Of a DNA stretch of 64,000 nucleotides, positions 28,321 through 36,333 are shown one piece after another. This DNA comes from Gordonia desulfuricans NBRC 100010 (GTDB taxonomy: Bacteria > Actinomycetota > Actinomycetes > Mycobacteriales > Mycobacteriaceae). The position numbers and the translations under genes are program-made. The DNA lies in contig NZ_BCNF01000037.1 of NCBI RefSeq assembly GCF_001485495.1, positions 45,472-109,471 on the forward strand, given 5' to 3'. The first letter of the stretch is position 1. Each line of letters opens with the position of its first letter. Under the pieces are notes generated by a model. The model had not been told where the DNA came from. It was given only the letters and a program-made list of their open reading frames with translations, and ran no database searches.

Positions 28321-29079
28321 ATGTCTGAAAACACTTCTCAGGTGGCCATGGTCACCGGAGCCGCCCGCGGCATCGGAGCAGCAGTAGCCGCCCGCCTACT
28401 CGCCGACGGCATGGCTGTGGCACTGCTCGACAACGATGCCTCCGAACTCGAGCCAACCGCCAAAAGGCTGTCGAATAAGGGCACGGTGCACCACGTGGTG
28501 ACCGACGTCCGCGATCCCGATGCCGTTGCCGCAGCAGTGGAATCGACGAAGCAGACCCTTGGGGACCCCACCGTCCTGGTCAACGATGCCGGATACATCC
28601 GCGATAACCTCTTTCACAAGATGACACTGCAGGATTGGGATGAGGTGATGAACGTGCATTTGCGCGCGGCCTTCATCACGACTCAGGCGGTTCAGCCGTT
28701 CATGGCGGCCGCCGGCACCGGCCGCATCGTCAACATCTCCTCGGTCGCCGCGCTGGGCAATCGTGGACAGAGCAACTACAGCGCAGCCAAGGCCGGTATC
28801 CAAGGGTTCACCAGGACGCTGGCCGTCGAGTTGGGTCGATTCGGGATCACCGCGAATGCCATCGCTCCCGGCTTTGTCGACACGGCGATGACCCGAGCGA
28901 CTGCCGCACGCATGCGGATGGAGTTCGATGATCTCGTGGCCACGGCGTCCAAGCAGATCCCGCTCGGTCGGGTCGGCCAGCCCGAGGATATTGCTGGAGT
29001 CGCCTCCTTCTTGGCCGGGCCGGATTCGGCCTATGTCACTGGCCAGGTCATCTACGCCACCGGCGGGCCCACGGTCTGA
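28321..29079 (+). CDS. FabG-like short-chain dehydrogenase/reductase
   Basis: 252-residue classical SDR. TGAARGIGAAVA is the NAD(P) loop, NISSVAALG has the catalytic Ser, YSAAK the Tyr/Lys pair and APGFVDTAMT the following loop. The structural NNAG motif reads NDAG here (LVNDAGYIRDN). It would interconvert 3-hydroxyacyl and 3-ketoacyl thioesters, in this setting probably CoA esters. Last gene of the operon; CAGGAG lies upstream of ATG 28321. Confidence 0.88.
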   Translation: MSENTSQVAMVTGAARGIGAAVAARLLADGMAVALLDNDASELEPTAKRLSNKGTVHHVVTDVRDPDAVAAAVESTKQTLGDPTVLVNDAGYIRDNLFHKMTLQDWDEVMNVHLRAAFITTQAVQPFMAAAGTGRIVNISSVAALGNRGQSNYSAAKAGIQGFTRTLAVELGRFGITANAIAPGFVDTAMTRATAARMRMEFDDLVATASKQIPLGRVGQPEDIAGVASFLAGPDSAYVTGQVIYATGGPTV

Positions 29080-29121
29080 CCTGAACACATCGGTTTCGAG
29101 GGCGATCCGGTCTTGCCAGAT

Positions 29122-29761
29122 TCATAGGCGTATCTCGTTACCCTCAACGTCGGCCAGCACCCACGCATTCGGGCGCAAACTCGTCGCTCACGAGGTGCCC
29201 ACCGGCCGCGATCACAGCAGCCATCAAAGGCGACCGCATCATGGGAAACCCCATGGGCCGACGTGGGTGCGGCTGCGTTGCGGTTGCTCGGTGTCCATCT
29301 GTTGAAACCACACCGTCGGCAGGATGCCGTCGGGGTCCTCGAGATCGGCCATGGTGTTCGGGCTCGTCACGTAGGCCGGCGCCGCCCGCCAGAAGGGTGC
29401 GAGCGGCGATGTCGAGTGCGGCGATGTCGATGTCGACGCGCCCGAACGGGGCAGGGGTGCCGGCAAGCGTGAGCTCGGCGGCGATCGCCGCGATCGTAGT
29501 GGCTGGGGCGACGTCGGCCCTGGTGATGCTGCGATTGCTGTGCGTGCTCAGACGGATGTGCACCGCGCCGTATCGCAGGTCGATGTCGGGATGGCGATCG
29601 GCCCGCTCGGAGGCATCGATGATGCGGACGACAAAGGTGCCACCGGTGACCATGTTCCCGGTGCGGAATGACGCATGAGCGGCGTCGGCCATCACGCGCC
29701 AGGGGTCGCCGAGCTGCTCAGTGGCTTCGGCAGCGGTTACCGGGCTACGTGGAGCGGTCAC
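29122..29761 (-). pseudogene. Decayed carbinolamine dehydratase-VOC gene
   Basis: Frame-broken paralogue of the gene at 19932-20615. From GTG 29761 the dehydratase domain reads through RHPDIDLRYGAVHIRLSTH, where the first His of the HHP motif is already Arg. A frameshift near 29410 moves to PFWRAAPAYVTSP and VWFQQMDTEQPQRSR. A second near 29245 gives AAVIAAGGHLVSDEFAPE, and a third near 29160 gives WVLADVEGNEIRL and stop at 29122. Sequence upstream of the start also resembles the intact copy. Confidence 0.85.
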
Positions 29762-29807
29762 GATCCGACGATACGACCTTGCATCGCCGACCGAGGCCCG
29801 GCCTGTT

Positions 29808-29836
29808 TTGGCTCCCCGAAGCCCACTCGCTATACT
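29808..29836 (+). promoter_or_regulatory. tRNA-Thr promoter
   Basis: TTGGCT (29808) and TATACT (29831) are separated by 17 nt and lie 25 nt before the mature tRNA 5' end. Confidence 0.6.
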
Positions 29837-29860
29837 CGTGGGCGCTGCCTCGCGCAGCAC

Positions 29861-29936
29861 GCCGCCCTAGCTCAGTCGGTAGAGCAATTCACTCGTAATG
29901 AATAGGTCAGGGGTTCGATTCCCCTGGGCGGCTCCA
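29861..29936 (+). tRNA. tRNA-Thr (anticodon CGT)
   Basis: A complete cloverleaf can be folded by eye: acceptor GCCGCCC/GGGCGGC, D-arm around AGCTCAGTCGGTAGAGC, anticodon stem ATTCA/TGAAT with loop CTCGTAA and anticodon CGT at 29894-29896 reading ACG, and T-arm with GGTTCGATTCC. The 3' CCA is encoded (29934-29936). It sits next to the decayed dehydratase-VOC gene, at the edge of the variable region. Confidence 0.95.
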
Positions 29937-30061
29937 CAGGGCAGACCCTATTTCTGGGTCCGGCCAACCCTCTCCGAACCCGCCCCGCGACGGCGTGCAT
30001 CGTCCGCCGTGTTCCACGCGCCCCCGAGCCTTTCGGCCACCCGGGCAACGGTCAGATGCTC

Positions 30062-30301
30062 TTATCGGTCACGTCGACGACCGAACCGTCGCGCGATGCG
30101 CGCCGGCATCCTCGCGGCGATCGCGGCCGCTCCGGTGGTGCGCCGTGGGCGAGACACCAACTCGCCCCCGCAATTGGGGCAGGCATCGAGGGTGCCTCGG
30201 CAGTCGGTGCAGTAGGTGCATTCGTAGGAGCAGATCCATGCCTGGTCGTCGCCCGCCAGGGCGCCGGCGCAGAGTTCGCACTCGGTCTTCATCTTGAGCA
30301 T
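30062..30301 (-). CDS. DUF1272 zinc-ribbon protein
   Basis: 79 residues. Four CxxC-type cysteine pairs (CELC, CSYECTYCTDC, CPNC) match DUF1272, a small predicted zinc-binding family. The C-terminal third is Arg-rich. ATG 30301 gives the usual family start (MLKMKTECELC); the thioesterase stop is immediately upstream (30303), so the two are co-transcribed. Function unknown; nucleic-acid binding is possible from the basic tail. Confidence 0.8.
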   Translation of the reverse strand: MLKMKTECELCAGALAGDDQAWICSYECTYCTDCRGTLDACPNCGGELVSRPRRTTGAAAIAARMPARIARRFGRRRDR

Positions 30302-30302
30302 G

Positions 30303-30755
30303 TCAGCCCACCTTGTAGTTGGCGATGGCCTTCGCCACGTTGACCCCACCGGCGGTGGTGATGTCGATGTCGCACGCCGTCAGGGTCGAGCCTCGGCGCA
30401 GAATGCGTCCCCGGCCGAGAAGATCCCCGGCCCGGGCAGGTTCGAGAAACTCCAGCGCGAGTGACGTCGTCACCCCGCGAAGTCGATCAGGAAGGTCGCG
30501 ACCGCACCAGGCTGCGGCCATGGCGGCGATGTCGGCGAGGGCCGCGATCGCGCCGCCGTGAACCATGTCTTCGGTCGTGGCGAGCTCTTCTCGCCAGGGA
30601 AGACGAAGGAGCGCTTCGTCGTCGGAGAGGCTCTCGACCTTCACACCGAGAAGTCCGACGAATGGCGAGATGGGCAGGAAGAGGGACATCAGGTCGGTCC
30701 CGTTGCGGGCGATACTGCGGATCTGTTCTGGATTCACATACAGAGTGAATGTCAC
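30303..30755 (-). CDS. PaaI-like hotdog thioesterase
   Basis: About 150 residues from GTG 30755; GTG 30737 (VNPEQ) and ATG 30689 are possible alternatives. The hotdog helix motif VHGGAIAALADIAAMAAAW is the PaaI/YbdB catalytic region, with GVTTSLALEFLEP and GDLLGRGRILRRGSTL following. It hydrolyses acyl- or arylacyl-CoA in the cytoplasm. Divergent from a TetR gene with a shared perfect inverted repeat between them, so it is probably repressed by that TetR. The longer open frame to 30869 would run into the regulator. Confidence 0.8.
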   Translation of the reverse strand: MTFTLYVNPEQIRSIARNGTDLMSLFLPISPFVGLLGVKVESLSDDEALLRLPWREELATTEDMVHGGAIAALADIAAMAAAWCGRDLPDRLRGVTTSLALEFLEPARAGDLLGRGRILRRGSTLTACDIDITTAGGVNVAKAIANYKVG

Positions 30756-30770
30756 ATGCAGTCTGTATGT
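30736..30770. promoter_or_regulatory. TetR operator between thioesterase and TetR genes
   Basis: ACATACAGA (30736-30744) and TCTGTATGT (30762-30770) form perfect 9-bp arms 17 nt apart, extendable to 12 bp with one mismatch. The site covers the -35 region of the TetR promoter and the thioesterase start region. Confidence 0.6.
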
Positions 30771-30776
30771 CAAGGG

Positions 30777-30782
30777 TAGGAT
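30777..30782 (+). promoter_or_regulatory. -10 box TAGGAT, leaderless TetR start
   Basis: TAGGAT ends 6 nt before ATG 30789. Confidence 0.55.
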
Positions 30783-30788
30783 TGCGCC

Positions 30789-31376
30789 ATGGTCACCTTG
30801 CGGACGTCCCGAGCTCTCGCGACTCGACAGCGGCTGGTCGACGTCGCGACAGATCTGTTCACCACACAAGGATTCGCTGCGGTCACGACGACCTCACTCA
30901 GCGAGGAAGCCGGAGTGACCCGCGGGGCGCTCTATCACCACTTCGCGAACATGACGGAGGTCATGGAGGCGGTCTTCACGCAGGCCGAGAGCTCCCTCGT
31001 GGAATCGGTGAGCCTTGCACTCGAGAGTGTCGACGGACCGCGGGAGCGCTTCCTCGCACTGGGCAAAGCCACCCTGGACGCACTCGCGCGTGACCCCCTG
31101 CTGTTGAAAGTCGTCTTCCGGGAAGCCCCGACGGCGCTGGGCTGGACGCGCTGGCGAGCCCTCGACAACGGCCGGTCGTTGGGCTTGATCCGGGGGCTCC
31201 TCGAGGACCTGGCGGAGTCGGATGCGCTTGTCCCCGGGGTCGATCCGGGGGTGGCCGCGCAGTTGATCCTCGGCGCCATCAACGAGGCCGGGATGCACGC
31301 CGCTTCTGGCGTGGCTGCCCCGTCCTCGGCTGCCGACCAACTCGAACTACTCTGCCGGGGCCTGCTACGCAGATAG
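30789..31376 (+). CDS. TetR-family regulator
   Basis: 195 residues. HTH at about 10-55: RQRLVDVATDLFTTQGFAAV and GVTRGALYHHFANM. The C-terminal ligand domain ends with a helix typical of this class. It lies divergent to the thioesterase across the inverted repeat 30736-30770, the normal layout of a TetR that represses itself and its neighbour. The ligand may be an acyl-CoA or an exogenous acid. A 244-bp gap follows in which nothing else is recognised. Confidence 0.87.
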   Translation: MVTLRTSRALATRQRLVDVATDLFTTQGFAAVTTTSLSEEAGVTRGALYHHFANMTEVMEAVFTQAESSLVESVSLALESVDGPRERFLALGKATLDALARDPLLLKVVFREAPTALGWTRWRALDNGRSLGLIRGLLEDLAESDALVPGVDPGVAAQLILGAINEAGMHAASGVAAPSSAADQLELLCRGLLRR

Positions 31377-31620
31377 TGGGCGGCAGCCGAGGGGCACACG
31401 GTGGGAAACGTGCCGCCACACCGTCAATTGCGAAGAGCCGGTGGGTAAGTCGGGTACACAGGGACCGATGGCGCCCTGTGATGGTGCTGGACCTCGGACC
31501 GGCCACGGCGCCATCGGAGGGCTCCGACGAGACAGTCCTGCCGATGACAGTCGATTCGCACGCTCCCCGGGCCGCAGTCCGGTGCTACCGTGAAAACTGA
31601 TCCACCGAAGCGAGCCCGTC

Positions 31621-32304
31621 ATGCATCGTCACGCCTTTTCCGAGCACCCGATCAGATTCCGGGATCGCGCGCATGCCGGTCGCATTCTCGCCCAGAATCT
31701 CGACCGCTTCACCGTCCACGACCGCGATCTGCTGGTGCTGGCCCTCCCCCGTGGCGGTGTCCCCGTCGGCGTCCAGGTGGCCGAATACCTCAGTGCGTCA
31801 CTCGATGTGATCACCGTGCGCAAGGTCGGGGTGCCGTGGCGGCCGGAGCTGGCAGCGGCCGCGATCGCCGACGACGTCCTGGTCCGCAACGAGGACGTGA
31901 TCCGCAAGGCCCGGATCGACCCGGTCGCGCTGCGGGATGCGATCGCCCGGGAACGGATCGAGCTACGACGCCGCAACCTGGCGTATCGCGCCGATCGTCC
32001 ACCGGCCCCGGTGCGCGACAAGACCGTGATCGTGGTCGACGACGGCATCGCCACCGCTGCGACGATGCGGGCGGCACTCGCGGCGCTGCGCACGCTCGGT
32101 GCCGCGGAACTCGTGGCCGCCGTACCGGTCGGCCCCGCCGACACCCTCGCGGACCTGCGTACCGAGGTCGAGGTGGTGTGTCCGTCGTCGGTCACCCACT
32201 TCTACGGCGTCGGCGCATCCTACGACCACTTCGATCAGCTCTCCGACGACGACGTCCGGCTCTCGCTGGCCGGCGCCCGCCGTCATCGATATCCCGGATC
32301 GTGA
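31621..32304 (+). CDS. Phosphoribosyltransferase-fold protein
   Basis: 227 residues. VIVVDDGIATAATMRAAL (about residue 138) is the PRPP-binding loop of type I PRTases, and LALPRGGVPVGVQVA provides the pyrophosphate loop. These stand-alone actinobacterial PRTases often lie near dienelactone hydrolases or universal stress proteins; their base substrate is unknown. ATG 31621 is used; a TACCGT box about 30 nt upstream would give a short leader. Confidence 0.82.
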   Translation: MHRHAFSEHPIRFRDRAHAGRILAQNLDRFTVHDRDLLVLALPRGGVPVGVQVAEYLSASLDVITVRKVGVPWRPELAAAAIADDVLVRNEDVIRKARIDPVALRDAIARERIELRRRNLAYRADRPPAPVRDKTVIVVDDGIATAATMRAALAALRTLGAAELVAAVPVGPADTLADLRTEVEVVCPSSVTHFYGVGASYDHFDQLSDDDVRLSLAGARRHRYPGS

Positions 32305-32413
32305 GCGGTCACAAGGGTTGCCCGCAGTGAGATCGGTATCTGTGCGTGGGCGATTTGCCCGCTCCTACCATCGGCACTGCCGCTTGGCCCCCGTTTCCCG
32401 AAAGGCGACCCGA

Positions 32414-33292
32414 ATGAGTTCCACCGTGCCCGCACTGGTCGACGTCGACTGGCTGCGTGACCATCTCGACGACGATGCGCTGGTGATCGTCGATTCCACG
32501 ACCCACCTGCCCGTCCCCACCGACGGCCCGTACGTCCCCGAATCGGGAGCCGAGAGCTACCGCGCCGAACACATCCCGGGCGCACTGTTCGCCGACCTGC
32601 TGACCGACTTCGCCGACGCCGACGCCACGCAGCCGTGGACCGCGCCGGGCCACGACCGATTCGCCGCGGCCGCCGGGGCACTCGGGATCGGCGAGGGTGC
32701 CACCGTCGTCGTCTACGACCAGCACGACGGATTCTGGGCCACCCGCCTGTGGTGGCAGCTGCGGCTGGAGGGCTTCGACGACGTCGCCGTGCTCGACGGC
32801 GGCCTGCGTGCCTGGAAGGCTGCCGGCCTCGAGGTGACCGATGCCGAATCGACCCCGGTGGCAAGGACTTTCACCGGAGAGCACCGGCCGGGCCTGATCC
32901 GCTCGACCGCCGAGATCGCCGCCGCGCTCGACGACCCGGACACCCTGCTGGTGAACGTGCTCGACGAGGCCACCTACCGCGGCGAGGTCGACACCTATGC
33001 CCGTCGCGGCCATATCCCGGGCAGCATCAACTTCCCGGTCTTCACGCTGCGTGATGCCGAGACCGGCGCGCTGCGGGCGATCGACGACCTGCGGGCCGAA
33101 TTCGAGAAGGCCGGTCTGCTCGACACCGACCGGACCGTGGTGACCTACTGCGGCGGCGGGATCGCGGCGACCGGCGTCGCCCATGCCCTGGCCCTCGCGG
33201 GTCGCGACGACGTCGCGGTCTACGACGGATCGATGACGGCCTGGGCCGGCGATCCGGAGCTCCCGCTGGTGACCGGGGACTCTCCGCGATGA
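32414..33292 (+). CDS. Thiosulfate/3-mercaptopyruvate sulfurtransferase
   Basis: 292-residue two-domain rhodanese. The inactive N-terminal domain (about 1-140) holds YRAEHIPGALFADL and DGFWATRLWW. The active C-terminal domain has the persulfide Cys in TYCGGGIAATG near residue 241. The loop CGGGIAA is closer to the thiosulfate (CRxGx[RT]) or mercaptopyruvate (CGSGVTA) type by position, with the latter more similar. It handles cyanide detoxification or sulfur transfer. Convergent with the small acidic protein across a short hairpin. Confidence 0.87.
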   Translation: MSSTVPALVDVDWLRDHLDDDALVIVDSTTHLPVPTDGPYVPESGAESYRAEHIPGALFADLLTDFADADATQPWTAPGHDRFAAAAGALGIGEGATVVVYDQHDGFWATRLWWQLRLEGFDDVAVLDGGLRAWKAAGLEVTDAESTPVARTFTGEHRPGLIRSTAEIAAALDDPDTLLVNVLDEATYRGEVDTYARRGHIPGSINFPVFTLRDAETGALRAIDDLRAEFEKAGLLDTDRTVVTYCGGGIAATGVAHALALAGRDDVAVYDGSMTAWAGDPELPLVTGDSPR

Positions 33293-33297
33293 GGTGA

Positions 33298-33312
33298 CGG
33301 GACGCCGTCCCG
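33298..33312. terminator. Short GC hairpin after sulfurtransferase
   Basis: CGGGAC GCC GTCCCG: 6-bp stem and 3-nt loop in the 35-bp convergent gap. No T-run; possible bidirectional terminator. Confidence 0.4.
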
Positions 33313-33327
33313 CCGGCAAAGCCCAGC

Positions 33328-33498
33328 TCAGTCGGCGTCGGCGACCTCGGCCGCGTCGCCCTCGGTCTCCTCGCCGGCCGAGTCGTCCTTGGCCAGCGGG
33401 TCGTAGCCGGGAACGCCTTCGAGCACGGTGAGCTCGTTGTCGATGGCGGCCTCGACCGCCTTCGCGTCTTCCTTGAGCTTCTTGATGAAGTCCGACAT
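33328..33498 (-). CDS. Small acidic protein, unknown function
   Basis: 56 residues: a lysine-rich helix at the N-terminus (MSDFIKKLKEDAKAVEAAID) followed by GVPGYDPLAKDD and a strongly acidic tail of Asp, Glu and Ala. Start ATG 33498 is set by AGGAG with 5-nt spacing; an in-frame start at 33534 lies within a hairpin and is less likely. It has its own TATAGT box about 36 nt upstream. No family recognised. Codon use is ordinary for the genome and the ribosome site is strong, so it is likely real. Confidence 0.65.
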   Translation of the reverse strand: MSDFIKKLKEDAKAVEAAIDNELTVLEGVPGYDPLAKDDSAGEETEGDAAEVADAD

Positions 33499-33504
33499 GC
33501 TCAC

Positions 33505-33559
33505 TCCTGCCTGCGGGGCCAGTCCTTTCGACAACTATAGGGTGGCCCCGCCGGCAGGA
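33505..33559. terminator. Long hairpin hiding a ribosome site, with a promoter in its loop
   Basis: A 17-bp inverted repeat with one mismatch (33505-33521 and 33543-33559; arms begin TCCTGCC and TGGCCCC) encloses a 21-nt loop. On the minus strand it follows the ABC substrate-binding gene and precedes the small acidic gene. The distal arm contains the AGGAG ribosome site of the latter, and the loop contains TATAGT (33534-33539). Confidence 0.65.
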
Positions 33560-33567
33560 TGGCACCG

Positions 33568-34665
33568 CTACTTCTTGAGGTCGGGATTCTCCTCGTAGAC
33601 CTCCTTGACCAGGGACATGTCGAAGAGCTGCTCGGGCTTGATGGTGTACCCGGCCTTGGCGAGGGCCTCGATGTTCGACGCGATCAGCTCGTCGGTCATC
33701 GTGAGCAGACCGTTGGCCTTGGTGTCGTCGGAGACGACGAGGGTGTTCTGGGCGATGGCCTGCTCGGTCTGGTTGGCCTCGTTCAGGCCGAGATCCTTGC
33801 CGTAGGTCGTGACGGCCAGGCGTGCCGACCCGGCGGGATCGGCGACGGCGTCATACCAGCCCTGGATGTCGGCCTTGAGGAAAGCCTTGAGCTTGTCACG
33901 CTCGTTGTCGATGGTCTCCTGTCGCACCACCAGGGTCTCGGCGACCAGCGGCAGGTCGAAATCGGCGAACAGGAAGTTGGTGTTGTCGATCCCCTTGTCC
34001 TTCAACTCGATCGGCTCGTTGGTCACATACGCCACCCAGCCGTCGACCTGACCGGTGGTCAGCGGGGTGGGGTCGTACTGGACGGTGATCTTCTCGACGT
34101 CGGACTCGGTCATACCGTTGGCGGTGAGCAACGCCTTGAAGACGTTCTCGTTGGATGCCTGCACACCGATCTTCTTGCCCTTCATGTCCTCCGGCGAATC
34201 GATCGGGTTGGAGGCCAGCGACATGATGCAGAACGGATTCTTCTGGAACGTCGCGGCCACGGTCTTGAGCCCGGCGCCCTGCAGCACGACAGGTGCGGTG
34301 AGCTGCGGGGCGGTCATACCGATCCACACCTTGTTGGCGGTCAGACCGGTCTCCACACCGGTACCGGCACCGCCGCCGGTGATCAGTTCCGGTGTGCCCA
34401 CCCCGGCGGCCTCGTAGTAGCCCTTGTCCAGAGCCCAGTATTCACCGGCGAACTCGATGTTCTTCTGCCACGACAACTGCACCTTGGGGTTGGTCGACGA
34501 CGCGCCGCTGCTCCCGGAATCGCCACTGCTGCACGCCGACAAGGTGCCGGCCACGCCGAGCGCCCCGGCCGCACCACCGGCCATCAGGGTGTAGCGCAGG
34601 AACGAGCGGCGGTCGAATCTGCGGCTGCGTCCGCCGATCGGCGCAGACATGGGCGACTGTGACAT
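33568..34665 (-). CDS. NMT1/THI5-like ABC substrate-binding lipoprotein
   Basis: 365 residues. It has a Tat-type signal (RRFDRRSFLR, hydrophobic stretch, lipobox LSAC near residue 45), so it is exported folded and lipid-anchored. The mature part (VQLSWQKNIEFAGEYWALDKGYY, VGVQASNENVF-like segment) is the NMT1/THI5-like fold that binds pyrimidine, nitrate or sulfonate-type ligands. Last gene of the ATPase-permease-permease-SBP operon. The ligand is uncertain; thiamin precursor or a heteroaromatic compound is plausible. Confidence 0.85.
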   Translation of the reverse strand: MSQSPMSAPIGGRSRRFDRRSFLRYTLMAGGAAGALGVAGTLSACSSGDSGSSGASSTNPKVQLSWQKNIEFAGEYWALDKGYYEAAGVGTPELITGGGAGTGVETGLTANKVWIGMTAPQLTAPVVLQGAGLKTVAATFQKNPFCIMSLASNPIDSPEDMKGKKIGVQASNENVFKALLTANGMTESDVEKITVQYDPTPLTTGQVDGWVAYVTNEPIELKDKGIDNTNFLFADFDLPLVAETLVVRQETIDNERDKLKAFLKADIQGWYDAVADPAGSARLAVTTYGKDLGLNEANQTEQAIAQNTLVVSDDTKANGLLTMTDELIASNIEALAKAGYTIKPEQLFDMSLVKEVYEENPDLKK

Positions 34666-34759
34666 GGTGAGGTCCTTCCTCGATCGGGCCGTACGGCCCT
34701 GGGTTCAACACACGAGGGCCACGCTGCCCGGACTGTTCTCTTCTGCCCCCCCGACAGCT

Positions 34760-35563
34760 TCACTCCTGCTGCATCCCCATCTGGGCGAGTACCACCGTCT
34801 CGAGCACACCGACGACGGCGTACAGGATGATCGAGGCCACCGTGATCACCAGCACCGACGCCCACAGCTGGTCGTAGGCTGCGGCCGGAAGTGCCTGCTG
34901 CAGAGTGGCTCCCAGACCTTTGTTGGTGCCCAGCCACTCGGCGACGGTCGCACCGATGATCGCGCCGGGCACCGACACCTTGGCCGCACCGAACAGCGAC
35001 GGTACCGCCGACGGGATCGCCGCACGCCGCAACGCCGTCCAGCGGCCACCGCCGTAGACGCTGATCACGTCGTCGAGTTGCCTGGGCGCGTTGGCGAGTC
35101 CGGTCATGATCAGCACCAGCGCCGGGAAGAACACCACGATGCCGCCCATCACCGCGACCACCGCCACCCCACGTCCGACGACCAGGGTGATCAGCGGGGT
35201 CATCGCGACCAGCGGCACCGATCGCAGCAGCATCGCGATGGGCATGAAGGTCTGCGCCGCAGGTCGTGACACCACGAACACCGCGGCCACCGCCACCGCT
35301 GCGACCATACCGGTGACGAATCCGATCGCGGTGTCGGTCAACGTGATCCACAGATCAGCGAAGGTCTCCGACCGCGCCTGTGCCGCGTCGGGATCGGTGA
35401 ACAGATAGGCGAACACATCGCCCGGGGTGCGACCGATGATCGGCCCGATGTCGGGGAAGGCCAGCAGGAACAGCCACCAGATCACCAGGATCAGGACGAA
35501 CGACATCAGCAGCGAGCCGAGGAACCGGGCCACCGACCACATACTCGCGAGTCCGGCAGTCAT
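34760..35563 (-). CDS. ABC permease (NitT/TauT type), second subunit
   Basis: 267 residues with about 6 membrane spans. The EAA loop reads VYGGGRWTALRRAAIPSAVP then GAIIGATVAEWLG. ATG 35563 overlaps the stop of the other permease gene (ATGA). With the permease at 35560 it forms an apparent heterodimeric channel, whereas NitT/TauT systems usually encode one permease that homodimerises. Confidence 0.88.
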   Translation of the reverse strand: MTAGLASMWSVARFLGSLLMSFVLILVIWWLFLLAFPDIGPIIGRTPGDVFAYLFTDPDAAQARSETFADLWITLTDTAIGFVTGMVAAVAVAAVFVVSRPAAQTFMPIAMLLRSVPLVAMTPLITLVVGRGVAVVAVMGGIVVFFPALVLIMTGLANAPRQLDDVISVYGGGRWTALRRAAIPSAVPSLFGAAKVSVPGAIIGATVAEWLGTNKGLGATLQQALPAAAYDQLWASVLVITVASIILYAVVGVLETVVLAQMGMQQE

Positions 35564-36333
35564 CCGAGAACCGCCACGCCGGTGGACCAGCGGGTCGCGA
35601 ACCGGGCGACCACCGCCACGATCGCATAGCCGATACCCGCGATCACCCCGCACAGCAACGCGATCGCCCACACCTGCGGAATGTCACCGGCCTGCTGCGC
35701 GATGATCATCGTCGGACCGGCCCCCTTCTCCGGCATCGCCAGGAACTCGCCGAGTACCGCGCCGAGCACCGCGGCGGGCGCGGCGATCTTGATGGCGGCC
35801 AACGTGTTCGGCAGTGCGGCCACCGACCGCACCCGCCACAGCTGGGTGAACCGTCCGCCGCCGTAGACCGTCACCAGGTCGATACCGGCCTTCTGCGGCG
35901 ACCGCAACCCCGACAGCGTCCCGATCATCGTCGTGAAGAACACCGAGATCGCCGCGAGGAACACGATCATCGTCTGCACCTGCGCGAAGGCCACCTGGAT
36001 GATCGGGGCCACCGCGATGATCGGCGTGCAGTAGGAGATGATCGCCAGCTGCGTCGCCAGTCCCTCGACCGGCGGGAACAGGATCACCGCCACCGCCAGC
36101 ACGATCGCGAGACCGTTGCCCCACAGGAACCCCGCGAACGCCAACTGGATTGTCGCCGAGAAGTTGTCGATGTAGAACTGGATGCCACGGTCGCCGATCG
36201 CCGCCAGCACCGCCCACGGCGTGGGGATGGTGCCGGAGAACCATTCGAGGGCACCGGCGATCCACCACAGGCCGATCAGCCCGACGATGCCCACCGCACC
36301 CGTGGCCCAGCGTCCACCGGCGAACCTACCCAC
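35560..36333 (-). CDS. ABC permease (NitT/TauT type), first subunit
   Basis: 257 residues, about 6 membrane spans. Its EAA loop is [20 protein letters not shown] followed by [14 protein letters not shown], paralogous to the second permease. GTG 36333 is chosen because GGAGG lies 6 nt upstream and the start overlaps the ATPase stop by a few bases. Part of one tightly packed operon. Confidence 0.87.
   Translation of the reverse strand: MGRFAGGRWATGAVGIVGLIGLWWIAGALEWFSGTIPTPWAVLAAIGDRGIQFYIDNFSATIQLAFAGFLWGNGLAIVLAVAVILFPPVEGLATQLAIISYCTPIIAVAPIIQVAFAQVQTMIVFLAAISVFFTTMIGTLSGLRSPQKAGIDLVTVYGGGRFTQLWRVRSVAALPNTLAAIKIAAPAAVLGAVLGEFLAMPEKGAGPTMIIAQQAGDIPQVWAIALLCGVIAGIGYAIVAVVARFATRWSTGVAVLG

Noticed and set aside
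29808..29936. Phage or integrative element at tRNA-Thr
   Set aside because: No integrase and no direct repeat of the tRNA 3' end was found in the window, so only a variable region, not a defined mobile element, is claimed.
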